NCBI RefSeq assembly: GCF_000220395.1
Contig: NW_004086486.1
Location: forward strand, 1 to 46,434
Direction of reading: 5' to 3'
Source of the DNA: Ichthyophthirius multifiliis
Lineage: Eukaryota; Ciliophora; Oligohymenophorea; Hymenostomatida
Length of the DNA: 46,434 nt
Below are positions 14,574-27,700 of this stretch, piece by piece; the first letter of the stretch is position 1; the number at the start of each line of letters is the position of its first letter. Made by a program: the position numbers and the translations under genes. The notes beneath the pieces were generated by a model that made no database searches, was not told the DNA's origin, and saw nothing but the letters and a program-made list of their open reading frames with translations.

Positions 14574-15415
14574 ATTATTCTTTACAATATTTTAGATATG
14601 ATTATATTCCTTTATTTCAATTTTTTTAATTATATTTAACTTTAGAAATGCAAATATCTTCTTTAATGATCAATAGATATAGTTCTTTTAAATTCATATA
14701 TAAAGACGAAGAATAAAACTGTTGGTTTACTGTAAATTTTTTAAATGATGAATATATATTATAGAAAATAGAAGACGGTCCATGGGAATTTTTCGATGAT
14801 TTATTTTAGTAAAATATAGACGAAATAGTTAAACATTAAAATATTTATTCTTTTAGGCGTGAGAATGATGATTTTATAGAAAAAAATATGAAATTATTGT
14901 TTAAAAATTGTTAGGGATTTTCTAATAATTATTTTTTTAATTAACTTTTACCAGGTAAAAATCCATGTGAAATTATCTATATACCATTTTTGAATGATTA
15001 TCCGGAAAAAACTAAAGATTAATAAATTCAAATCATGAAAAATTAAGAATTGCCAGAATATATTAATGAAGATAATTTATAAGAAATAATTTAATTAAAA
15101 AAAGGAATGGCAGTTATTCATATTTTTAATAATGAAAATAACTTCGAATAGTTTAACTCATCATAATTCAATGCCTTTGATATTAATTAAGCGGTCCTTG
15201 AAGATAAAATATTTAAATAATAACAAGATAATGCCACTTTGGACTATGTAAATACTTTAGAATTTATAAAAGACATTAAAAAATAAATCAAGATTAATAA
15301 AGATTCTTTATTTAAAAAATAAGTTAATTCTATATTCATTAGAAATGCTTTGAAAAATACCAATAATAATAATAATAATAAGAATGAAAAATCAAAAAAA
15401 AATATATATTAATGA
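8580..15415 (+). CDS. Two-pore voltage-gated cation channel (TPC family) with a long polar C-terminus
   Basis: Two six-helix domains in one chain, as in TPC channels, which conduct Na+/Ca2+ in endolysosomes or vacuoles. Exon 1 (8580-9561) gives a basic N-terminus, S1-S4 of domain I (RFGRVFRPLQIIIYSKPLRR is S4 and linker) and S5. Pore I in the next exon (9719-9859) reads STFDQIPDVMLPLL; its PDVM matches the TPC filter. Domain I ends in AVVLEEFRKHR. Domain II has S1/S2 in 10274-10851, S4 as ILRIIRAFRTFKLMNFLLKG just after the assembly gap, and pore II as VCTAAGWSNIVF. Further introns are 9562-9718, 9860-9900, 9984-10273, 12331-12412, 13977-14035 and 14467-14595. Exon 9901-9983 is one base out of register, which one more T in the run 9904-9908 would explain. 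After S6 come about 520 N/K/Q-rich residues and a more ordered C-terminal region of about 270 residues ending at TGA 15413-15415. Total is about 1,660 aa plus anything lost in the gap. Confidence 0.88.
10852..11952 (+). other. Very long intron or misassembly inside the TPC gene, with an N gap
   Basis: About 1.1 kb of non-coding TA-rich DNA interrupts domain II between S3 (KLNLFLVIFQ) and the segment before S4 (YAAFEIYFFKQLL). It is several times longer than any other intron here and ends in 21 Ns at 11932-11952, so its 3' splice site is not visible. It may be a real long intron, imprecisely excised germline DNA, or a bad scaffold join. Confidence 0.6.
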
Positions 15416-15449
<34 letters not shown>

Positions 15450-15598
15450 TTAATATAAATAATAAAATTGAGTATCTTTTTTTAAATAATATAATTTTTT
15501 TAATGATAAATATATTTATATATTGTATATTTATAAATATAAAAAATAAAACAGAAAATAGAAAAATTAATACAATGATTTTTTTTTTTCTGCTTTTT
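15416..15598. other. Short convergent spacer (183 bp)
   Basis: It lies between the 3' ends of the TPC gene and EF-hand protein A. It opens with a (TA)n tract and has no coding content. Two convergent genes share this very short termination region. Confidence 0.6.
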
Positions 15599-18500
15599 TC
15601 AAGCACTTAATAATAATTTTTATATGATTTAAGTTTTTGGTTATTTTACTATTCTTCCCATTCTTTCTTTATATACGTCTAAGAAAAATTAATAATCAAT
15701 AACTCCGTTTTTTCTGCAAATTTAATTAATTTGCAATAACAAAAATCATCGATAACAATACCTATACTTCTTAATAATTCCCCAATTATACTTTTTACCA
15801 TATCATATGTAATAGCTTACTATTTCTTCTCTATTTAAGTAAATATATTTGTTAAATATTTTCTATTTCGACCTATAATAGTCATTATATCATCGTATTC
15901 TTTAGAAGTTTCCAATTATTTTAAAGGTGTTTTACAATCCATTTTTTTGTTCATATTGAGAGGGCTTTTTATTTTTAATAAGTCCAATCTTTAGTTTAAT
16001 AAGTCATAAACCATTAAAGATTTTTGATATGAATTCATCTTTATTTACTTTTCTTATTATTCTTTTACTTCTTTTGAGTTTATTTACAATAGATTATTGT
16101 ATAAACTGGAATCAGGAGGCTTAAATTATGAAAAAGTCTATAACCATTCATTTATATCGATTAGATTATCCTTTCTAACATCAATAATATCAAATAAATC
16201 TCTCAAAATTTCGAAAGGGGGTAATGGATAATTACCATATTAAGTTAATTTTTGCATAAAAGTATAAAATTCCTCAAATTTCATATAGCCAGTATTACTT
16301 ATATTAAAATGACGAAAAGCATCTTTTGGAGATAGCATATAATAATGTATATCATCATTAATTAATTTTAATCTTTACTTACACCTTTCTAATATTCTTT
16401 ATTAACATTCGCTATATATATACAGATAAATAATAATAAATGATGAAATATAATATAATAAATAAATATTTAATATATATATATATATTAATATTATTAA
16501 ATGTATATATATTTTAATATATTAATGAATATGTATATTTATACATATTTTTTTATATATATATAATATTAATTTATTTTTCTTATTTAATTTTTATATT
16601 TTTTACTTTTTATTAAATTTTTTTAAAAATTCTTTCCAATTTACTATACCTTCGCCTGATTCATCACAAAAATTTAATAAAACATCGATTTCCTTTGATG
16701 TTAGTCCTATAGATAAATTTCTAAAAGCAGATTTAAATTCTAAGTTGGAAATATTTCCAGAATTATCTTTGTCAAATTCTTTAAATATTTCATCTATATT
16801 TTTATTACTAGTTCTTAATATTTATTATACTTTGGCAACTATTTCTTCAGTAATAGGATCAAAAGATGCGTATTTTAATTTTTTTTAAATTCCTCCTAAT
16901 TAAAAAGTCTTAGGGTGTTCTTATTATTATAAAGCACTTCTTTTATCACCAAAAATATATAAGAAATTTTAAAAATCTATAGTCTTATTATTATTATCAG
17001 CTAATTTAAACCATAAAGTATTAATATCATTATTATTAAATCTATCAAGAAACAAATTTTTAATTCCATTTTCAAATTAAGAAAATGTTATGAATTTCTA
17101 ATAATTTTAAAGATTAAATATTATATATAAGAATTTTTATAAATACTTATTTATTTGAAAAAAAATTAAAGGCCTCCTACATTGTACTAAAAGAACTATT
17201 TACAGTTTCCTAAACTTCTTTAATCATTTAAATTTAGAAATTAAATACACCTATAAAAATAAAAGCATTAATAGAAATATATATATATATTTATAAATAT
17301 ATATTTATATATTATATATATATATTATATAATTATATATATATACTAAAATTCTATATCCAATCTTTTTTTGTTAAATATCCCTTCTTATGGGGATCTA
17401 GATCTGAAAATACTTACTAAATAAGTTAATTATTAAGATTAAATCCTTATAAAGCTCTACTTTTTTCCACCCATTATTCAAATTATGAATAAATAATTCT
17501 ATTCTTATAATTAGAAATTTATTCAAAGCTTTATTCCAAATTTTAATACTATCTTGAAAGCACTAACCCAATTTATTATTTAGCGTTTATTTTCCAGTCT
17601 AAAGAATCCCTTCCTTCTATAAATTTACCTCCTGTAACCACAAAATTCTACTTTTCCTCACTTAATAATCTATTTAAATCTGCCATTTTTATAGCTCCTC
17701 GTTTAAATTCATCCATTAATTTAAAAATACGGTTAATTCTTTATGGTTCTATTTCTTTATCAGATAATTTTAATACTTATAATAGAAAATTTTCTATGTC
17801 TTTCTTATTAATATATCCATCAAAATCTTAGTCAAATACCCTAAATGCATCTTATATACTTAAACCTTCATTTTTATACCATTATTTAATCTAATATATA
17901 TAAATGTATGATAAATATTATATATATATATAAATATATGTATATATATTTATATTTATTTACTTTATTTAAAACATCATTAGTCCATTACCAATCATCT
18001 TCTCTTTACATTGTTTTGCAATTAGAAACTCTTTATTCTTATTTTTATTAAAGATCATAAGTAGTCATATTCATTGTATCAATAAAAGTCTTATAATCAA
18101 TCATTCCTATTTTCTATTTATCCATAAAAGCAAATAAACCATCTTTTTTTTCTTTATTTAATTTAATTATTTAGCCTATATTTTTCTAGAAATCATTAAT
18201 GGTTATAAAATCATCATTATTATCATCAAGAAGTTTAAAGAAATTAAAAAAACTCATTTTTTTTAAGTACAAAATCTACCTTATTTCCCTTAAAATTTCT
18301 TCAATTTAATTTCCACTTAAAGTTTTTTGTGGATATAATTTACTTTCAAAAAAAGTATTTTTTTTCCTTTTTTTTATGTAAAATTATTATCCTATAAATA
18401 CTCTAATCTTGTCAAAAAAGTCTCCAAGTCTTCTAAAGATATCACTCCGTCATTATCTATATCTATGATTTCCACAAAAGACTAGATACTACTTTCTTAG

Positions 18501-19602
18501 TATTCTTAAAAGGCATTTTTTTATAAATAAATAACAAAATCTGCTACTTTTACCTCACTTTTTTTCACCCTATTTAGAATTTCTTAAGGGTTTTATTTAA
18601 GTTTATTTTAATCTAAAAAAAAGACCATTTTTTAAACGAAATCTTCTATATTTTTAAAATTTTTCTAGTTTTCAAAATCATTATTATTTTCAAGATTTTC
18701 CAAAAAACTCATAAATTATACATAGTCAATTTCGTCTTTTTTCATTCCATAAAAAAACTACAAATTTCTCCCTAATCTCAAAATTTCATTTTTAGTAATT
18801 CCCATTTCCTCCTTTCTAAAAACTCCTTAAAATTACTCAAAATCAACCTTACCTGTATTTTAACTGTCTAAATTTGAAAATTTCTCTCTAAATTCTTATT
18901 AAAAATTATTTATTCGTCCCAAAATACCTTACATCCAATTTTTGTTTAAAAAATCTTTCCCTTCTTATTACTATTAATTATTGGAATTATCTTCTCCTAT
19001 TTATTCCACTATATCATCAAAATCGATAAATTCAGCCCCTTTCATCATCCCTTCGGAAATTTCGAATATTTTATTTTCAGAAATTCCCAAATCTAATCTT
19101 CTTAAAGCTTATTTTAACATTACATTGTTAATACTTTTTTGATTTTTACTAAGACCCAATTACTAGAGTAATTAATTATTATTAAAACCTTTTTTTTTTA
19201 TATATTTTTTCAAAAAATCTAACTAAAAATTCCTTTAATTCTACATAACATTCATCCAATCATCCAAATCGACAAACCCATCTTTATTTTTATCCAAAAT
19301 TCGATGCAATTCAGTTATTTGTAATGGATTTAAATCTAAATTTAATTTTCTAATGCCTTTAAATATATCATCATTTGTTAGTTTTATTCCTATATAATGT
19401 TTTCCTTTACAATTTTTACATAATTCAACAAAGGCCTAGATATTTTTATTAAATTTAATTTTTTTTTTAAAAAAAAATACTTCTTCAGATGAATATAAGT
19501 TTTCATTTATCCATATATTTAATAATTTTATTACATGATTATTGTCTTTATATGGATTAAAAAAGTAAATAGAATCTATATATATATATAAATATATAAA
19601 TT

Positions 19603-19640
<38 letters not shown>

Positions 19641-20436
19641 TTTATATTTTTTTTTAATAAAATAAAAATTATTAGAAAAATACTTTGTTTATTATGTGTT
19701 GTTTTTAAATTATCTTTATAAACTTATGTTTTATTCATATTAGATATTTAGTTTGATGATTTATACCTTAAAGTATCAAAAATAGATCTTTTATTTCTAT
19801 TTTTTAATTAATCATAGTCTATGTTCATACTTTTTTTTAAATAATTCTTCGTAGATTCATCTATTTCTAAAATATCATCTGGTTTTTCATTTAGATTATC
19901 TTACATTTTCTTAAATTTACAAAATTTTTTAAATTTTCTTTTGTTAAACTCATTTCTCCTCTTTCTTCCTAATACTTAAATCTTAATATTAATTAGAAAT
20001 ATTTTTAGCATCCTAACTTAAAAATTCATTAAATTAAACAGCCGCAATTCCATTTCTAATTCTAAAAACGCCTACATTAGGTATTTCCATATCTACATTA
20101 TTTTCCTTTATATATATGTATTAATATTATTATATATATAATATTTACATTTTTAGCTTAATCTTATAATTATTTAATAACTCTTTCTATACATGTTTTT
20201 GCTTGATCTTTTTCCATTTAAGAATATATACCAATTTCTGTAAAGTTAATTTTATTTAAAGGCATTCTGCCATTTGCTCCTTAAGCTCCATAAGGTCTTA
20301 GTATAAAATTTATATATATACCTTATTTTATGCCACCTCCTTTTAGGAAATCTTAAGATACTAAAAATACTGGGCTCCTTAATTATTTATCTCTTTCCCA
20401 TGGATTACTACATCCCTTTATTTAATTTAAAATATA

Positions 20437-20486
<50 letters not shown>

Positions 20487-20901
20487 ATGTATATATTTAT
20501 TACTTCTAATTTAAAATCTGGAGCTGTAAATGTAAATTATCCGAAATTTTTTATTGTTATAGATCTTCCCATTCTTAATTATCTACTTAAATACAAACCT
20601 AATTAATTATTTTGTATATATATAAAAAAATAATGTTTTTTTTTTTTTTTAAATAAATACCAAAAGCATTCCATGAAACTCTTATGTCTTCACAATTAAA
20701 AATACCTTTTAGTCTGTATATTCTATATATATTTTTTAATTTTGATATTTTAATATTTTTGATTTATAATTCTTATTTAAATAAATATTACTTTGATGTT
20801 GATTTTTATGAAACGTCTTCAATTAACCTTTATGATTTTTAAGAAACTAATGTAAAATTAGTTATTTAACTTGCTGAAAAATCTCTTTGAGTTTTATTCA
20901 T
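15599..20901 (-). CDS. HU-CCDC81 / multi-EF-hand protein A
   Basis: Paralogue of the gene at 24764-29682. ATG is at 20901. Domain 1 reads SWNAFG..LYLSRQLRMGRSITIK..FGQFTFTAP, the HU-like fold of the CCDC81 family, split by an intron whose splice (G|GT) restores the frame. Domain 2 includes NNVDMEIPNVGVFRIRNGIA. A long EF-hand array follows, with recognisable loops DKNKDGFVDLDDW (near 19275), DIDNDGVISLEDLETF (near 18450), DDNNDDFITINDF (near 18220), DQDFDGYINKKDIENF (near 17830), DPHKKGYLTKKDW (near 17390), DKDNSGNISNLEF (near 16765) and CDESGEGIVNWKE (near 16655). The frame changes register by one base at three A/T runs: 19953-19955, 19906-19909 and 15708-15713. The last lies in the conserved C-terminal block (FAEK..NGVIDY). 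Allowing that slip, the chain ends at TGA 15601-15599. The paralogue has no slips, so this copy is either miscalled or decaying. Role inferred: Ca2+-sensing cytoskeletal or ciliary scaffold. Confidence 0.85.
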
Positions 20902-21601
20902 ATTTTTTTGTTTTGTTTTTTGTTTTGTTTTTTTTTTGTATTAAATTTATATTAATTAAAATTTTATATTTTTTTTTATTCAATTTTTTAATAAAAATAG
21001 AAATAAATTTCACAGTTTTTTTTATTTAAGGTGTAAATAATATAAACAAATAATTAATTTTTAATTTTTTTTTAAAAAAAAAACTTTATAAATTTATGAA
21101 AACTATATAAATTATTTAAAATAAAATTAATAATATTTTATTTTTATTAAATTAAAAAAATAAAATAAAAAATAATTATTTATATTATCTATAAAAATAA
21201 AAATTAAACAAAAATGTTCACTTATCATATTATTATAAATATAATAAAATAATCAGATTATTAGTTATAATAAAAAATAATTAAAAGAAAAATATCTAAT
21301 ATAAAATATAATGAAATATATTCAGATTGTAAATATTATTATTAATTAAAAAATATCTTAAATCTTTAAAATAATTAATAAAAAAAAAGAAAAAAAAATA
21401 ACTAAATAAATTATAAAACAATAAAATTAAAAAAATTATTTTTAATAAAAAATAAATTATTATTTTAATAAAAAGTATTTTTAAAAAACATATATTTAAA
21501 AATTAAATAAATTATATATTAAAATAATAATTAAAAAATGAATATACATAATAATATAAAAATAAAAAAATAATATAATTATATATATATATAAATATTT
21601 T

Positions 21602-21636
<35 letters not shown>

Positions 21637-22198
21637 ATTATAATTTATTTATTCCTTTACATTTATTATTAATAATTAATATATCATATAGTTAAAGAAT
21701 TATTATTATATTTTTAATAAAAATTTTACTTATAAGATTAAAAAATACGCCTTAATTTATGCTAGCTATTTTCGTATTAAATGCCAATTTTTTATTAATA
21801 AAATTATCAATAATATACTATGTATTTTTTAAAAAATAATTAATTGTCAAAACAGATTATTATTATTTTTATTTTATTTTTTTACTAAAATTTTAATTTT
21901 ATTTAATCTTTTTACTTTTTTCCATTTTAAGAATTTTAATATATTTTAATTTAGTCTATTATAGTTGATTTAAACAATTTTTTTTTTATTAAACAAAATT
22001 CTTATCACTGTTACATATAATTCATAAAGTGATTTTGATATAAATTTTTATTTATTAGAAGTTTTTAATAAATAATGAAAATTAAACACAATAATATAAT
22101 AAAGTAAATATATATATTGGTGTAAAAAAAAAATATTATGATATGCAAATATATATATATATGTATACATTTATATATAGTTATAAGTATAATATTTT
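20902..22198. other. AT-rich spacer, no gene seen
   Basis: About 1.3 kb with TA tracts (for example near 21605-21630) and no protein-like frame on either strand. It must hold the promoter of EF-hand protein A and the termination region of the kinase gene. A 15-base sequence at 21214-21228 recurs at 31910-31924 (see findings). Confidence 0.5.
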
Positions 22199-22775
22199 TC
22201 AACAACTTTCTTCTTCTTTTTATTCATAAAAATTATTATCTTTAAACCATCCATGATTAATTATTTCATTTATAGAAATTCTACGATCTTAATCAAAACA
22301 AATAATTTTATTTATTAAATCTTTTAATAAATTAAAATTTAATTCTTTTAAACTATAATTTCTTTAATATTAACTTAACATTTTTTTAACTTAAAAGTTA
22401 CTATTCCAAAAATATTCGCAATTGTCATTAAAAAAAATTTATAAAAATCATCATTTTAACGAGCACAATCACCTTTAAAAGGAGGAATATAAAAAATACA
22501 CTCAAATAAGCATATACCAAAGGCAAATACATCAATTTTACTCATATCAATATTAATATTAAAATATTTTTTTTTCTTATATTTCATTATAACACTTGAA
22601 ACTTCAGGAGGCATAAAATAAAGAGGCCTTTTAACCCATTTTTCTATTAAAAAACCATCTTAAATATAAGAAGATAGCCCAAAATCTGTTAATTTATAAT
22701 CATTTTTATCTTTAAAAATAATAAAATAAATTTTAGAAATTTTTAAAAAAATATATATATATCTATATAATATAA

Positions 22776-22821
<46 letters not shown>

Positions 22822-23288
22822 TTCATATAAATATTTATAAATTTTTATTAATATTTATTAATAATAATACCAAAAATTAGTATATTTTCTAATTTTATAT
22901 CGTTGTGAGAAATTCCTCTATTATGTAAATAATCTAATGCTTTTGCAATATTTAAGAAAATATTTTTTATTTATTTTGGATTAATAGGCATTTTTTGTGT
23001 TTATTTTAAAAAGTTTAACAAATCACATTTAGCTAATTCCATTGTAAAACCACGGTTTTCTTTTTCGCAAAATTTAGAATCTAGATAAAGATCATCATAA
23101 TAATCGAATACTTTTATAATATTAGGATGATTTAATTATTTTATTATATTATATTCGGTTTTAATTTCCTGTTCTTTTGCTTATTTATGGGATTAGTTTT
23201 GTATTTTTAGAGCCATTTAGTTATTATCTTCATAAACTAATTTAATTATTGTTGAAGAATAAGTTTAATCTATTAAAAATAAAGACAT
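22199..23288 (-). CDS. Small serine/threonine protein kinase with HND catalytic loop
   Basis: A kinase domain fills the whole chain of about 309 residues, from ATG 23288 to TGA 22201-22199. Visible motifs are ALKIQN (VAIK lysine), NHPNIIKVFDYYDD, DYLHNRGISHNDIKLENIL (catalytic loop, HND instead of HRD), DYKLTDFGLSS (intact DFG), YFMPPEV (APE region), DVFAFGICLFEC and a C-lobe end HGWFKDNNF. Catalytic K, D and DFG Asp are present, but there is no clear glycine-rich loop. The HRD Arg becoming Asn suggests activity without activation-loop phosphorylation, or weak activity. The intron is 22710-22870 (161 bp, GT..AG on minus). A one-base register change sits in the A8 run at 22430-22437, between DDFYKF and NDNCEYFW, a stretch conserved in ciliate kinases. 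The substrate is unknown. Confidence 0.88.
22710..22870 (-). other. 161-bp intron in the kinase gene
   Basis: The donor GTATTATT follows ENILIF and the acceptor is TTTTTAAAG; the join gives D-K-N-D-Y-K-L-T-D-F-G. It holds several TA tracts. It separates the catalytic loop from the DFG motif. Confidence 0.8.
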
Positions 23289-23926
23289 TTTTTTTATTTT
23301 TTAATTATTTTTTAAAAAAAATTTAATAGCTAATATTTTTTTATTTTTAAATAGTAAAATATAAAAATTATAAATTTGATTTATAAAAAATAATATATTT
23401 ATAATTTTAAATTAAAATTATATAAGTATTTATGTGTTAATTTATATTTTTTTTGCTATAAAAATATATTTAATTAATTTAAATATAAAAAACAAATAAT
23501 TATAAATATATATTAAAATATTTAAATAAAAAATTTATTATATTTAATAATATTTAAATAAAAAAAATAATTTTAATGTAATTTTTATAAATAATATATA
23601 TCATTTTTTAAATGTATATATTTATATATATAAATATCAATATAAAACATTATATTTTATATTATAAATTATAAATGAATTTATCTTTTCATTTAAAATT
23701 TTTTAGATATTAAAAATAAAATAAAATGATAATATTGAATTATATAAATATTAATTAAAATATATATATATGATTAATTGATAAATAAAAAAACGAAATA
23801 ATCATTAATAGTAAAAAAAAAAGAAAATATTTTAAATAATATAAATAATGTTATTTATAAATATAAAGATATAGATTTAAAAATATATAAAGATATAAAT
23901 AAAAAAATATTTAAATACATATATAA

Positions 23927-23973
<47 letters not shown>

Positions 23974-24763
23974 TTTTTTCTATTTTTTATATTTTTTTTT
24001 ATTTTTTATTAATTTTTCATTATGATTATTTTTTAAAATAAATTTATATAATAAAATACAATAATATATCTTTTCATTATTCTTATTTTTTTCTTAATTA
24101 TTAAAATTATTTAAAAAAAAATTAATTTTTATATTTTTCTAAATATTATTTATATTATTTATTTAATATTTAAAGTTTAATTATAGTTTTTTCTTAATTT
24201 CTTAATATATATATTATATTCAAATATTTTTTTTAATATAAATTAATTTATATTATTTATTTTAAATTTACAAATTTTTATAATTTATATAAAAATATTT
24301 TTTTTTAATAAATTCTTTAAACTAATACTAAATAAATATTATTTAATACATACATATAATATAAATAAATAATATTAAATATACAAAAATATAATTTATA
24401 ATTTTTATTTATATAATAATTTTAATTTTATTAACTTAATTCATTTTTTAATATTCAATATAATTATACATTATTAATTAAAATATTATAAATTATTTTA
24501 AATTAATTTTTTAATTTTTTTACATTTATTTATTTAAAGTAAGTAATTATTTTATAAAATAAAACTAATTTAAATTAGGATAAATAAAAAAATCATGATT
24601 ATTTATATCTATATATACAAAAATTTATTTTGATATTTTTTTTTATAACTGTTTATTTTTTTATATAAAATTAATATAAACAATAATCAATTATTTTTCA
24701 AAAACACAAAAATCAAAAACATTTATAAAAATCTAACAATCAAAGTATAAAATATAAAAAAAA
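23289..24763. other. AT-rich divergent spacer, no gene seen
   Basis: About 1.5 kb between the starts of the kinase (minus) and EF-hand protein B (plus). It contains a (TA)n tract near 23935-23970. Both promoters should be here, but no motif is recognisable against the A/T background. Confidence 0.5.
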
Positions 24764-27700
24764 ATGAGAAGCATAAAATCTGCCAATTCATTAGTTTCAT
24801 AAAAAAGTCAAAAACTACTAAATAATTTAGTATAAAAAGGATAAACAAAGTATAATAAAATATAATATTAATATATATATTTTACATATTCAAATATATA
24901 AAAATAAATACATACATTTATATATATAAATTATACATTTATATATATTTATATACATATATATATATAGCTATCCTTTATAATAAGGAATATAACTCGA
25001 TGAGGATGTCTTATAAAAAACATGGTAATCATTCGGTCTGTATATATCGCGTTAAATGAGGATGGGTCGAGGTATATAAATTCCACATTTTGGTATATTT
25101 ACATTTAGTGCACCTGATTGTAATTTAAATGTAAATATAAAAAATATTAATATTTAAAAATATATATAAATATGTATTTTTATTTTAATATATAAAGGGT
25201 GTTACAAATCCAACAGAAAGAGATAAACAATATCGAATTCCTATATTTTTAGTATCGAAATAATTTGTAAAAGGATAATATGTTAAAACTGGAATTTTCA
25301 TTGATGGACATTTACGTCCTTTTAATGTTTAAACAAATGGATTAATATAAACAGCTTAAATTAATTGGACTGAAATTTCTATGTATGCTGATTAAAATAA
25401 AGAAACTGTTAAAATTGCATTTGAAAGAATAATACGTTCTTTAGCAGATTTAACAAGAAAATAGTTAAATGTAGATATGGAAATACCTGCGATTGGCGTT
25501 TTCTAAGTCCGAAATAATATAGCTGCAGTTGCCTTTTATGAAAGTCATGTTAGTACTACAAAAAAAATGCCGAATAGACCATTAAGTGAACGAAAAAAAG
25601 TTGGGGAAAGCAAACTTACGTCATAAAATTTATAAATTTTAGATAAAAAAACTACACTTGAACCTGAAGCTTATAATTATTTGAAAGAAAGTATTGGATT
25701 AAATATTGATGATTTAAAAAGTAATAAATATATGAATGCAATCAAAGATATATATATATATATATATATTATTTATAGACAAGTAAAGAAGGTAATCAAA
25801 TACAATAAATAATACTTCAAAAAGACCTTTTAGTTCTATAAATTCTAGATAATCCGCAATCGTATTGAATTAACCAGAATTAAGTAATTTACAATACTCT
25901 TTAAAAAGGCTAAAATTTTGGATAAGACAAAATTGCTTTAATGCTTAAGACGTAAAAAAATAATATATGCATATATATATATGTCAATTAATGTATAAAG
26001 GCGTTTCTTGAAATATGCAATAATGCTATAGGAAGAAGTAAATACAATAAAGTTCGTATAAACTTCGATTAATTTTTAGAAACATCAAATAAAATCGACT
26101 TATAATTAAATGAAGAATAAGCCAAAGAATTATTTAATTTAATAGATTAAAATAAAGACGGTTATATAACATATTAAGATTGGAAATAAATAATAAAAGA
26201 TGATAGTTAAATATATAAATATATATATACATATATTTATATATATATTTATATATATAGATTATCATCTTAATTACATATAAGATGTTATATATAAAAG
26301 ATAATTACATACAGATGATGTATTAAAAACAATGGGTCTAGATAGAGAAAATCCTCCTATATCATTAATTCAATTAAAAAATTCTCTAAAAAAACTAGAC
26401 TTAACATTAACTGATTAAGGTGCTTTTAAAGTTGCTAAAGGAATCTTATAAGAAAAAGACTAAATATCTATGTAAGATCTTGCCAGAATACTCGATTGTA
26501 AAGAAGAAGACGACAAAACCTTCGACCCGAGCTGGTTCAAGGACATTTTATTTAAATTAAAATAAAAGATGATTCACATGGACAACCCAAACGAGCTAAA
26601 AAATTCCTTCGAGAACTATGATGAGCACAACGAAGGAATACTAGACACTGCAAACTTCAAAACATGCCTTATGAGGAGCTAACTAAGACTTTCTGTCAAA
26701 GAAATAAACAGAATAGTGAGATATTTACCCAAAGTAAACTAGAACAACGTCGACTACTATCATTTCCTAAAGCTCGTAAAAAGGGTTGACATCTCCGCTT
26801 CTGCCCCTGACTTTGTTTCTGATACAAACGAGTTCGCCTAAAAGCTAGGAAAGTATATTTAAGATAAAAAATTTACAATCCCCTCTTTTCTGAAGACCAT
26901 AAAAAGATCTTTCGAAGACTCACATGATGTCAGTTTAGTTTAAGCATCGTAGTTTCTCCACTAAAATATATTCAAAGGAAATTCCAAAGCATAAATTGAA
27001 TTTTATGTAAATGAACTAGACCTAGACTGCGACGGTTTCATAAAGGAAAACGACATAGAGCTTTTTTTAAAAAGATACTATTATTTCGAACAGATTGAAT
27101 TCGCCTAATCTTCCTAAACTCGCCAATACTTACAAAAAACACTTGATTTTTACGGCGAAAACACAACTATGAATACCAAAACATTATTTCCGTTAGAAAA
27201 TTTAAACGAGAAAAAAGTCGATGACGTAATAAGGGATTTACGGTTTAAATTATAATTAAAAAATATGAATTATTATGAACTTTTTAATCTATTAGATTCC
27301 GATATGGACGGTTTTATTACCATAAACGAGTTTTCGAAAAACATAGATTAAATAATAAAGCTTTCCTAAGCTATAAAAGACGGTTTTTTTTCCTATATGG
27401 ATAAACTGTCTATTGGAATGGTTGATTTGAACTCTTTTTTGAAAATAATGCAAAAATCCCTCATCACAAAAGACCAGTAAATAAAAGAAGACTCATTTGA
27501 CTGGGAAACGAAAATGCTCTAAGAAATAAGAAACTGGTTTTAAAAATCAGGTTTAACAATAGAGGACTCTTTCCGTGTTTTAGATAGGAAATTTGAAGGC
27601 AAAATTACAATTGAGGATTTGGAAGTCTTCCTGAAAGAATGCATGAAGATAAAAAATGAAGACTTAACTCAAGGAATCCTAAATAGGCTTTTTAAACTAA

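Noticed and set aside
20400-20606. Plus-strand ORF of 68 codons containing a YI repeat
   Set aside because: Shadow of an exon and a (TA)n intron of EF-hand protein A on the minus strand.
23289-24763. A further gene between the kinase and EF-hand protein B
   Set aside because: No frame on either strand has mixed amino-acid composition; apparent open stretches are K/N/I/Y runs expected from A/T background when TAA and TAG are not stops.
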